Of a stretch of 64,000 nt of DNA, positions 32,179-43,152 are shown one piece after another. The notes under the pieces were generated by a model, which was not told where the DNA came from, ran no database searches, and saw only the letters and a program-made list of their open reading frames with translations. The stretch's first letter is position 1. Every line of letters starts with the position of its first letter. This DNA comes from Escallonia rubra (Eukaryota; Streptophyta; Magnoliopsida; Escalloniales; Escalloniaceae). The DNA is taken from positions 62,001 to 126,000 of the forward strand of contig JAVXUO010002412.1 in NCBI GenBank assembly GCA_033065855.1, written 5' to 3'. The translations under genes were made by a program, and so were the position numbers.

Positions 32179-32217
<39 letters not shown>

Positions 32218-32421
32218 AGAAAGTGAGATAATTTTGATTCCAAAGAAGCTTAGCACAAGAGGAACGTAGTTGCAAAGTAAGGGCGGAAATAAAATTAAAG
32301 GAGAGTGAAAGGTGTTTGTGTTGTGCCCATTAACCATACGCCATGCGAAGAAGAAGGATAATGCATTGAGAAAAACTATAAACAAATCCTAAAAGAGTTA
32401 CAAACTACAAAGGCAAAAATG
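31702..32421. repeat. 54-bp perfect inverted repeat pair, possible foldback element
   Basis: Bases 31702-31755 and 32368-32421 are exact reverse complements (left arm begins ACATTTTTGCC, ends AGTTTTTCT), with 612 bp between them. A third, direct copy of the left arm is at 31549-31602. Such arms suggest a foldback or Mutator-type MITE, but no matching target duplication was found. The interior has no transposase. Confidence 0.7.
32179..32212. repeat. (GA)n microsatellite
   Basis: About 34 bases of uninterrupted GA repeat inside the foldback structure. Confidence 0.95.
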
Positions 32422-33090
32422 TAGTGAGGAGTTATTAACCAAAATTCTTGAAAAAAATGTAGTGAAGAAAATTTTGGTAGGTTACAACCTAAGTAGAAAA
32501 GTTAACGAGACTAAATGGTGTATAAACATTCACATTAACTAAAAATGGAAATCAAGAGGGCCAAAAGTACATACCATTTAACCTAAGTTAGCGTTCGAGA
32601 AATACAACTATCACAATCTTTAATAGATAAAACACTTTTGGTATTAATTAGACGTCCAACACTCTAGCTACATTGATATTGCAGGAATGTATATCTATAT
32701 CTCTAATATAGGTGCAATGTTTTTCGATTGACCGGTAGAACATGGGAGGAGTTATTGAAATAGTTTGGCCATTAGGTTTATCTCGAGAGACGCCCTTGAT
32801 CTCAACAGATTGTTGTTTCGTGGCTTGCTAGATTTAGACATTAAGTTATTTTGCGGTCTTACATGTTATATACATGGTTGAAAAATGTGATTGTCGTGCT
32901 TGTTCCATGTTTATAAATGTCTTCTACGAGCAAAATATTTTGACTTGCGCCCATATTCTCATATGTCAGTTGTTTAGTAACTAATATATTAAATTGCGTA
33001 TGTATTTTCTCTTAATTCTTTACTTGATTTTTATTATGATATATACTGATTTTTCTAACTATGAATCATTTAAATATGGGAGCTGATTCG
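32422..33090. other. Intergenic, no gene seen
   Basis: AT-rich sequence without recognisable coding, RNA or repeat features. Confidence 0.5.
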
Positions 33091-33209
33091 TTACTAGCGC
33101 TAGCAACGCTAGCATCGTCCGCTATATAATGTAGCGGACGATGAATTATTGTCCACTACATTATATAGCGGACAGCAAAACAGCGCTAGCAACGTGCTAG
33201 CGCTAGCAA
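33091..33209. mobile_element. Small palindromic MITE-like element
   Basis: The outer arms carry CTAGCGCTAGCA in inverted orientation. The inner arms GTCCGCTATATAATGTAG and its near-complement pair across a short centre (GATGAATTATT). The left inner arm is itself close to a palindrome (GTCCGCT...AGCGGAC). The total is about 119 bp. No clear target duplication was seen, so the transposon class is not assigned. Confidence 0.65.
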
Positions 33210-34770
33210 TGGATCACGACCCTTTAAATATTAGTATTCACGTGCATCTCACGTGTACTCGACTAGTTATGTCAAAAGCAGCTATTCGTTTGTTTATGCT
33301 AAAAAGCAGATGTATTTACTTCTTGGAATCCTAAATACAAAGCACTTGGGATTGTCAAACACCTAGCTTTACTTGTTTTTGGAGACCGTTTGAAAAAAAA
33401 CCTCCGAACGGAGGCCATTAGAACCCGAACGAGCTCCATTCATGAACACCTGAAAGGGTAACAAAAGCAAATGAAGACCACAAGATGTGTTGATACAGCT
33501 ATGTCTCACTAAAAAGTTCTGCATAATCACCTTGTAACTTCCATGAAATGCAACATCACAAGCCACTTTTACTAAAATTAGCGACCCGCTTTGAAGCCCA
33601 ATCTCTATTTTTATCTGCAATAATTGGTTTCGCCGCATCGCGCATGCCGATAAACAGGAAGAAGACGCTGTAGGCCTCTTGCACTTGCCGCAATAAGTTT
33701 GTACACTGTTCTAGTCTTAGTCGTAAGCTACTTATGGCTTACTAGTTTGGGTGGTCGAATGATGCATTGCGCGCCGCTGCTGATCCACATCAAATGATAC
33801 GTTGTCTCCAGGAAATTCGGAGAAGAAGCAAGCCCATAGAAATCACCTTCCCTGTCGTTTATGCTTAAGTAGCAAGAGCCACATGCCTCATTGCTTGCAT
33901 TATTGATTTCAGCAGCGATCATATTTGTGGGGTTGACAGCCACCACCCAAGAGTGGTCCACGTTTAGGCTCACTTTGGGAAAGACATGGAGCTAAATTTT
34001 CAACATCAACACACAAAGGAATATGTTTACTCCTTTGTTTGTGTCATCCATGTCAATCTGATAGGGAAGACAGAAAAGGGCTGTATCACAAGCTCGCAAC
34101 AGGCAGAAATTAGTTTTCAAAAGAGAGAAACAGGTGTCACCAAAACGTAAGGTTGTGGGAAGAAGAAAAGGTGTGAAGTTAGTCCCACACCCTGATTGGA
34201 AAAAGATAAAAAGAAGACGTATGACACTCTAGAAAAGGGTAACAGTCAACAGAACAAACAGATATTTGATTAAGAGAAACAGCGTTGGTCCATGTATTCA
34301 CAACTTCAGGGGGAAAGGATGAGTATTTTTTACAGAAGCAGCAAAACAGAAACCATAGACATGTTTCCATATGTACAGATCGGCATAGCAGAATGTGCAG
34401 CAAATAATCGGCATTACACGTCAATCTACACCCTGCAAATTCGGTTAAAGCCCAACCCTGTTAACCTGAAGAACAGAACATGATGCCCTGAAAAAACTGT
34501 AAGATCGCGTCTTCTTCGATACCCCTAGATAAAAAATGTCCGTTCTCAACCAAAAGCCACACTCCTGAGGATTTGGGAAAGAGATGATCTTCAACAACCA
34601 GACGTTGATGCAGAAGCCAGACTTGTCTCTGTTTTTGACTTTTTCTCTTTTCTAATTTTTCTAGCTGCTTTATCTTCAAAATCCTAAAACCATAACCATA
34701 ACACTGTTTTCCACATACATCAGCACAAAAGGAAGAAGAGATTCAGCAAAGACCAAGATATCAACAGGCT
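33210..34770. other. Downstream of the 171-aa gene; two unexplained open frames
   Basis: The right part is the 3' flank of the 171-aa gene. Two minus-strand open stretches, 33638-33369 and 33973-33728, read rather protein-like (for example EINNASNEACGSCYLSIND) but match no family I know, and neither has a convincing start or splice context. They could be exons of a decayed gene or chance. Confidence 0.3.
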
Positions 34771-36139
34771 TCAGAAATTCGGGAGAGTAGAAAGCCACTG
34801 CTCCATGTATTGGTTGCCCTCTGCACATCCAAAAAATGCAGGAAAAAATAAGCAAAATTTACAGACTTTAGGCCTATATGGAACGAAATCAGAAATCATA
34901 CTCAATCAACACAAGAGGAGCATTAATCTGAACGGGAGGGGGGAAATGGCTCTTGAGTCAATTTGAATCGTTAAACTCACTGAAATTTAGAAAGCGCTCA
35001 GCTTACAAAATCTAAACTCTAAATCTTAGTGACGGCAACTTTTCTAACATTGAACAAAGAAGGAACTAGTATACCTAGAGATCTTCACAGAAGATAAAAA
35101 GAAAAACGATCTTAAGAACAAAAGCCAATAAAATAACAAGCAAATGCAAAAACTGAATTTTTTTCTCAAAGCTTCATAATGGCGTGATGTGCACACAGAT
35201 CCTACGTCTTTTTCATTCGGAACAAAACACAAGTCAAGAAGCAAAGTAAACATCACATAGTTATTACAAAACAATGCACACAATGCTGCAATTATTCAGA
35301 AACCAAAGAACCCTTCAACAAGCTTAGCAAAATCAAGATTCAGTGGCTATCACACTAAATCATACATATCCCATGTCTTTCTTTCTTTAGTTCACAACAA
35401 CGACACACATACTTAAGGGGAAGCAACTAAAATCATAATACGGATGACTGTTGCTCAATGCAAGCACACGTTTTCAGTTTACTGGTCGTATTATAAGTAT
35501 GATTAGACCCTTACAAACAAAGAATCCAACTACGTACAAGAGTAGGAATGACATTGAAACTGTAGGATCTCACTAATTATAAAAAAAAAATTAAAAAAAA
35601 TATGAAACAAAGTAAAACCAACAGAAATTAGCAGAAACGGAAACAAACTGAAATTAGCAGAAACTGCTCTTACCAGCAGAGTACTCGGCTGGGAGGTTCT
35701 TAATAGCACTCAAAAGTTGATTGTTAGGCTCCATTTCCACTTCCTTCAAATCATTCCTATAGCAAGGAACAAGCACCGCAAAACTATCATCTCCCTCTTC
35801 ATCACTCTGGAAATCAGGGGCATGCGGTTCCAGCCACCCAATCGACCAGTCCGAGTCATCGGATTCTGAACCTGACAGACAAACACCATCTGATGGCACC
35901 AAAACAACATCATACTCCTTATCAATCCTCCTTTCCTCCCTACTATGCCACTTCCTCTTAACTTTCCTACTAGAAGAGGCCATTTTGGTCCCTTTCACCT
36001 TAGGAAACTTCAAGGAATCTGTTTCCCTCAAACCCAAACCCCAATCAGAAGAAGAATTCAGTGAAGACCCACTGGCAACAGGCTCTTTTTCTTTCCCACT
36101 CCAATACCACCATGAGAATCGGGTGAAAGAAACAGCCAT
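34771..36139 (-). CDS. Conserved plant protein of unknown function, 171 aa
   Basis: Two exons, 36139-35674 and 34820-34771, join through a GT-AG intron and end YMEQWLSTLPNF. The joined protein is 171 aa. The N-terminus MAVSFTRFSWWYWSGKEKEP looks conserved and tryptophan-rich; it is followed by a basic patch (RKVKRKWHSREERRIDKEYD), a VVLVPSDG segment, and a strongly acidic Ser/Asp stretch (SGSESDDSDWSIGW). I recall similar proteins in other plants, but none with an assigned function, and see no catalytic motif, signal peptide or membrane segment. The basic-then-acidic layout would suit a small regulatory or nuclear adaptor, which is only a guess. The start is the only ATG before the conserved block. 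Confidence 0.75.
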
Positions 36140-37600
36140 GTTTAATCAAAACCCCAGTTTTAAAAAAGGGGCAATAAAATGAATAGCACGAATTCTAAGA
36201 ATCGGGTTCAAAAGAATTGGAGGCAGAAAATGGGTGGAAATGGAATTGGAAGTGGTGTTTTCTGCCTGTTGCAGCAACCATCAAATTAAGAAATTGATTC
36301 ATCAAACGATTAAATAAAGTTGCACCAATTTATAGGAACACATTTCAACTTAAGTGAGAAAAGCCAAAACTTTAAAAAAATGCTAAAACATCATCAAGTG
36401 ATTCACAAAAGTGTCTTTAAATTTTCTTGAAATCACCAATTGTCCATACTCACCCAATAATTGAGTTTTCCTTTAGACCCACAAAAAATTTCACCAGCAT
36501 GTCATCATGTCAACACAAATACAACATTGCTGTACGTGGAGATTCTTAAACAAATAAGATCAAGCCAATTCCATGACCAAAACAAAACTCAATTTCCAGG
36601 AAAAATACCAAATTGGAGAGTTTTAATCACTCTTAGCAAGTCAATCCAAGTTAAAAGTCCTCAAAGCCAACAATAAATGGTCCAGAATACCCACAAAAAA
36701 AACTTCCGTAATTTGCCCGGAAGATTACCAAATTCGCTGATCAAGTCAACCAAAGTCAATAGTCCTCAGAACCCACAACAAAAATGATCAAGAAAAGGTC
36801 CAGAAAGAAGCCGATTTCAATCAAAGTAAAAGAAACACTTGGATCCTTTACTTGAAGGCAAAATCAATAAAATCAGATGACCACAGACTACCTTTTATCA
36901 CCGGAAAGACAGAGGAACCGGTGATCAAACTGTAACACCACAGGGAGACACCAGGTAACCTAGACGGAAAGCAGAGGGTTTTAAAGAGAAGGACGGCGAT
37001 ATCACCGGAAAACAGAGTGTTTTAGGCCGGAAAAAAGGGAAAGGGGGACCAAGTGAAGACTCAATTTTGAGAAAAATCTAATAACTGCCTCTCCAGCATC
37101 TCCATTTTCCAAACCCCACAACCCTTCTACAGTATCTCTCGACTCTCTCTCCCCTCTAGCCACTCTCTCTGTAGCGCACACACGCACTGTTTCTCTCTCT
37201 GAGAGGAGAAATCAAACTGACAGCTTTATCGCTTGTGGAGGTATATCTCAACTTTAAATATCCATAAATGAATCGTGGGGTTTAATTACACCTTAGCCCC
37301 CCTTACTTTGGGGTTTGTTGATTCCACCCTCCTTCTAACTACATGGGGGTTTGCTACTATTTTTTTTGGCTTCTTTATAAGGTTTGATGATGGCGTATTT
37401 GGTAAGTTTAGCTCAAAAGCAGGAATGACTTAAATTTAGTGTCATTAATGATTGATATATAGTGACATTGTTTATGGTAATATGATGTCATTTTCTCCCA
37501 AAATGATAATATCGAACGGAAAAAAAAGGGGAATATGTTTAGTTTGAAACGTATGTGACTAGGTTATCATTGTTATAAAAAAAAATTGTGCTGATAAATG
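36140..37600. other. Upstream of the 171-aa gene
   Basis: Probably holds the 5' UTR and promoter of the minus-strand 171-aa gene; CT/GA-rich leader-like sequence lies around 37080-37200. No other gene is recognised. Confidence 0.4.
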
Positions 37601-37800
37601 ACTTCGACGACGACAGATTGTTCACCGTCCATTTATATTATTAGGGAGAATTTCAAATCTTTAGGAGCAATTTGCACATGCCTTTATCAATTGAAAATTT
37701 TGTGTTGGTAAGTGACTTCCACAATAAAGTTTTTGACCCTTCACTCATATTTTTCAGGGGCAAGTCAATATCTTTAGGAGGAGGTGCACATGCCTTTTAG
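37585..37800. repeat. Diverged tandem duplication, about 118-bp unit
   Basis: Both units run from TTGTGcTGaTAAaTGACTTC to ATCTTTAGGAG...TTGCACATGCCTTTA, starting near 37585 and 37702. They are clearly related but well diverged. Confidence 0.55.
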
Positions 37801-40080
37801 CAAACATCTTGGAGCTCAAATTTAATAAAACAAGGTTTTGATAAAATCACTTGCTTTAAGACAAATTTGAATTCAATATAATGTGTCACTTGAGAGACCA
37901 ATAGACTTTTGGTGAAGTTATCCTTTTTTTGGTGAAGTTATCCTTTTAGCAAATATCTTTTTTTGGTGGAGTTATCTATGTTAAATGGAAGGTAAGAGAG
38001 ATCAACAAAAAAAAAAAAAATCACATATTCAACTCTATAACTCATACGTACATATGAAAAGAAGCAACAAAAATATGTAAACACATACTTTGATATTTAT
38101 TTTTCTCAGTTTATCAAAAGGGTTAGACGGAGCTCGAGGTGTTAACATGAAGTTTGCTCTCATAAAATGATATTCTTGCAAAAAGATTTTGTGCGCATAC
38201 ATGATTTGCCATTAAAAGCGTTCATCTACCCGAGTGAACCCGAGTTTCACGTTTTTATTTTATCGTTAAAACGTTCATTAACGACGGTAGTGTAAGAAAT
38301 CACAGGAGATCGAGCAGTGAAATTGAGGTTGTGGTTGTCATTATTTGGAGGGGACACAAGGCCGGTCGTCGGATTTGATTGCTCACTCTCTCCACTCATT
38401 GAACGACAAACCGAAACCTGGGAAATATTCAACTGGTTGAAAAAAATATGCACTGGCTCATACTGGGGACACCTTTGCTGACATCTTATTTGGGTGGGGG
38501 TGGGGGTGGGGTGGGGTGGCTGAGGAACCAATCATTGGCGTGTGCGCGAAGGCTCAGCTAACTCCCACGTACGAGCCGTTTGTCAGCCTCTGGCCGCACA
38601 GGATCCCCCATTGGACCATAACAAGTTGGCCTTTAACGTAATCCCATTGGACTGAGTGGCTTTGCTTTGCTGGTTCCATGAACACCGATATTTATCCCAG
38701 ATCACCCCTGCTACTGTTTACTTCCTTTCCATTGTCCACCAAGTTTGCAAGCTTTTGAAGTTTTATCTGGATTTTATGGAAATAATTAAGAACTTAAGAT
38801 CTGATTTGGCTGGTGGCAGATGGAAGAGAGAATGGAGAAGATGGGAATGCGGAAGCACTTGAACGGGGTAGAGACGGAGAGAGGGAAAGACGGAATGATG
38901 CGTGTAAAGAATTAACTTACTAAGTAGAGAGATCGAGAAAGAAATATCGATGCTTACATCGTACGTGTAGGTATGTCTCGTGTATTGATACTTCTGAAAT
39001 ACGCTCATGTGAAGAGCTAGTTTTTTGCACAAAACTACTGGATCACTAACAATTGAGTGTGTCTGTAACAACTTATTATTATTATTTATTTATTCTGGCA
39101 ATGGCATACAAACTTTAAGCCAATTTAATAACTCTGCGAGCCTCTTTCCTTTACTTATGCCACAAAAGCTCCACCTACCCTGCAACTTGTAAGTAATCGC
39201 CTAATGATACAAGCAACAATTTGTATAAAGCTGTCTTCTACGATGGAGCTTCGTTTAGAACAATTTGATGACATTTACATGGGACTCACACCCTGCAAAG
39301 TAGATTTGGTCAATTAATAACAATCGAATACGGCCACTTCCACTTGCTCAGAAAAGGGGATTGAATCAGATGAAGTGAGACAGGCAAATTCTGTGAGCAG
39401 TCGCACCCAACTTGCACTGACCCTGAGGCATCAATGAGGCTAGCTTTCTTAACTTTTCGTCGTCCACTTTTGGGCATTTGCATGTGCCTTGGGCCACCAG
39501 AAGATAAATTATAGTAGTTCGGCAGATTGCCCTTTTGTTCATCGCACACCATCAGCTTACACGCACTTTGTTTCCTAATTCAATGAAAATACACGCGCTA
39601 TGTTGCCTGCCTCTTAAAACAAAGTTGGAGGATTCTTGTCAAAGTTTACAATGGGTAGTAAGTTCTGACTAGTCTTAATCGTGTCACGTGTTTGACGATC
39701 TCGTCCGTTGACTCGTCGATAGTAAAACTTAGATACGTTGAAGCGAACATTAAGATATTGAATGGACGAAGATGAATAATGTAACCACATGTGTTAAAGC
39801 ACACATGATCACTTATTAAGAGATAGAGTTCTCTGTGGATTAGCGGTTAGGAGAAGAAGAGATGAACGATATCCACAATGATAATGGTGGCGAGCTGAAT
39901 AAAAGTCCCGAGAAAGAAAAGTCAGACAACAGAGCGTACGTATAAAAGAACACTGAAAATCTGCGGATACAAGAACACCGGAAATCTGCCTATTACGTGT
40001 ACAAAATGATGACTCTAGTGCTGGTAGCTTGGATTTAGGACTTGAGAGTAGGTGTTGGTCTTTCTAGGCTTTTAATTCAA
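37801..40080. other. Intergenic, no gene seen
   Basis: No conserved coding sequence recognised. A G-rich run of GGGTGGGGGT-type repeats at 38491-38518 could form a G-quadruplex. Small tandem copies of TTTTGGTGAAGTTATCC occur near 37910-37975. Confidence 0.5.
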
Positions 40081-40196
40081 CATTTCATTCAGATGTAACA
40101 AATGTTGAGCCTTGTATATGACAGCTGATGTTACCATTTTTATATACATTGAATCAGAACGCAACAGTTCATATGTTGAACCTTGTATGTATGTGA

Positions 40197-40770
40197 CAGC
40201 TGAATTTATTACAATCTCATGTCACGTGAATCACATAGCAACAGTTCCTATTTGAGCCGAGATAACATTGTAGGTAAAGAACGGTGGAAAAAGCCACTAC
40301 GTACACGTGGAAAAACACAGTTGTCTATTCACGGCAGAAGGTCAAGATTTGTCAATTCGTCTAAAGAAGATGTGAAATTGAAAATAGACTCTCACCTTAT
40401 TTATAAGGATGCAGCGCACCAAACCGTTCAAACCCATCCGAACCGCTCAAAACGATAAAACCGAACAACGCAACAACTGAAATTGAAAATGACAGTTGAA
40501 TTTATTTTACTCTCATGTCACATGAATCACAACGCAACAGTTCATATTTGAGCCAAGAGAACATTGTTGGTAAAGAATGGTGGAAAAAGCCACTACGTAC
40601 ACGTGGAATGTCTATTGTCGGCAGAAGGTCAAGATTTATCAATTTGTCCAAAGAAGATGTGAAATTGAATTGGACTCTCGCCTTATTTATAAGGGTGCAC
40701 ACCAAACTGTTCAAATCCATCCGAACCGCTCAAAGCGATCAAACAGAACAAATCCAATCCGAAACGTCCA
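40197..40770 (+). repeat. Tandem duplication, about 295-bp unit
   Basis: Copy 1 (about 40197-40478) and copy 2 (about 40492-40770) share CTCATGTCACgTGAATCACA, AAAAAGCCACTACGTACACG, GGCAGAAGGTCAAGATTT, GAAGATGTGAAATTGAA and CATCCGAACCGCTCAAA in order. A shorter related piece precedes them (40100-40200). The unit includes CTTATTTATAAGG, a TATA-like palindrome, so these may be pieces of an LTR or a MITE. Confidence 0.85.
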
Positions 40771-41214
40771 AAAAGCTTAATGGTTCGATTTTAACTCAAA
40801 CCGACCTTGGTTCAGTTTGGTTCACGGTTCATATTTTTCAAACCGATTTTGAAGCGAACCGACCTATGATATGTTAATCTATTTTTAGTAACATTCGCAT
40901 ACATGGTGACCAATATCTCTTCTATATTTACTCATTCTTTCTCATACATCAGTGAGTACATACATACTGAATGTAACAAGATTATATGCAATTTAGAAGA
41001 ATAAAACTTTAATTTTAATTATTGTTAGATCCAATAGTAGTATACAAACGAACAACTTCATTAAGTGAGTGCAAACCGATCCAAATTGAGCCGTCTAAAC
41101 GAATGGTATATGGTTCAATTCAGTTCATAATTTTTCAAACCGGAGGATAACGGTTCGATTTGCGGTTTGATCCTCGAACCGAACCAAACACGAACCGTAC
41201 TCACCCCTACTTAT
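40771..41214. mobile_element. Probable right end of a hAT-like element
   Basis: The stretch is full of AACCGAACC/GGTTCGATT repeats in both orientations and ends CGTACTCACCCCTA, resembling the TAGGGGTG inverted-repeat end of plant hAT elements. No matching left end could be located, so the element is truncated or its left border lies in the tandem repeats upstream. Confidence 0.35.
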
Positions 41215-41389
41215 TTATATATAATAAATACCGTCTACTAAACCAAGTTATCTTTCTCCGTCCTCTTTCCTTAAGAGGCAGAGGATTAAAGAAAATCACC
41301 TCCATCACGCATAAAATAAATCTTATTTTCTCGTTCTATCCCTATCTAATTAGTGACCAAATGACTGAAGATAGCGTAGCAATAAATGT

Positions 41390-43152
41390 AACAGTCACTT
41401 GTCCATCTTTTTCTCAGCCCCTCTCTATCTTTTGGGGTTCAAAAGGTTTACTTTTAAAAACTCTAGGCCCAACCCAACTAACAGAACTCGGGCCTGAACT
41501 GAACAACTCGTCCCTACCAAACGTCGTCGTTGTCAAGCACACACATGAAAAGGAAAAAAGAAAAAGAAACTGTCCGAGAACGACGCCGTTAAAACGACGA
41601 CAAACGGTCATGTGCCAACGAAATTTAAATCCGAAGAACAAAGCTCTGTTCCTTTCCCCAACGGCTATCTATCTCAACAGAATAAGCAAACTCACCAAAG
41701 ATTTCATAAGGATTTTCCAAGCCACTTCCTTAGTTGATTACATGAATCGTAATGACACAAGAGTGACGTGAACCAGGTACTTTCAAGCTTTTGCCCTTCT
41801 TTTCTGTTTCGTGTTTGGTTGCTGGGAAAATGTAAGAAAAAAATGATAAAATTTTGGAGTCTCTGAAAATTCCTTCATTTTCCGGGCAACCCTTCGAAAT
41901 ATTGGTGGAAATGAGCTGGTTTTCTTCATGCTTTGAGTTGTATTCATAACACTGTTAGAAATGTGCTGTTTATGTTGTTGTAATGTTCTTGATCTGTCAT
42001 TGCTCTAGCTCTATCTGCTTATAAGATGTAGAGAAAGTAGGAAAATTGGAAATATTTGGAGATTCAAAAGATTATATTAACAAATTTTGAGGACCCAGAA
42101 AGGAAAAAGCTATCTATTGGAGATTATTTGGTAAAATTTGAGGACCCCAAAAAAAAAAAAAAATAGAGCTGTTTGCTCATCCTTGCCAAATTTGAGTTAA
42201 TATGCATGCTTACCAAGCAAAAAGATCAATTTTCTATTTCTCCCATATGTTGTTGGCTTTTTACAACCAGAAGCGAGGGTAACTTGGTAAGCATGAGCAC
42301 AAGTTGTGTTTCATCCTTTTGCTTTCACAACTAAAGTTTTCACCTGGTATAGGAAAAACAAAATTGATCTTTTTTCCTTTTTCAGTTCTAGTACTCTACC
42401 ACCAGTTTAAATCACCCTTCAGAGTTTCCAACCTGGTAGTTATATAAATTTTCCTCCCAAGTTACTTATGTCTGTGAGATTAAGTTACCAAATTAGGTCA
42501 TTGGAAGATTGGATCATACGGTGTTTCCCTGAATTCTACAGGTATCTATACTTTTTGTACTGCACAGTGTCGAGAGATATAAATCCCACCTCGGGTAAAT
42601 AACAAATAATACTTCAATATTTAAGCCTTGTGGGCCTCTCCTCTCATTGTCAATTGGTTTTGAGACGGATGCTGTAACTCACAGAATCTATTTGTATGCA
42701 ATTTTAATCTTTTTTTACTTTTTTTCACATGGACAAAATGACTCAGTAGAATTTGGAAGAGTTTGCAGGAAAGTACAAGTTACATTTTGCAAGTTCCCGG
42801 TTTTTGTAATGGTGCAGAAGTAACTTATCAGAAAATTCGGTCAGCTGGCATTGATTGGAAATAGAAGGTTATAATGATTTATGACGTGAGTTTGTAGACA
42901 GAATACGTATTTTGCTAATGATCTGCATTTTTTGTCTGCATTATTCCTTGTATAATCCGGCATGAACTTGTTATATGCGTGCATTCAAGCTAAAACATGA
43001 TGCTTTTCATTGTTTGCTAGTAGTTTCGCTAACTAGTGTTGCATCATGCATGGTGTTTCAACTGATTTTGCAGTTTAAACTTGAGATCTTATGTCGTGCT
43101 TGACTTGGGAACAGGTCTTGTTGTGTAATTCTCTATTGTGAAGCTTAAGAAA
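41390..43152 (+). promoter_or_regulatory. 5' leader region of the coiled-coil gene, with short uORF
   Basis: A plausible non-coding first exon ends at AACCAG|GTACTT (41776). A plausible acceptor is TTTTGCAG at 43066-43073. If this intron is used, the leader's last exon contains an upstream ORF of 16 codons (43091-43141) whose stop lies 11 nt before the main ATG at 43153. Exon borders are inferred from splice-like motifs only. Confidence 0.4.

Noticed and set aside
41160-41771. 203-codon plus-strand open frame before the coiled-coil gene
   Set aside because: It begins in hAT-like AACCGAACC repeats and its composition is not protein-like; it overlaps the inferred leader exon.
43138-43152. Alternative earlier start for the coiled-coil gene
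   Set aside because: The codon at 43138 is GTG, and the family's conserved start corresponds to the ATG at 43153.
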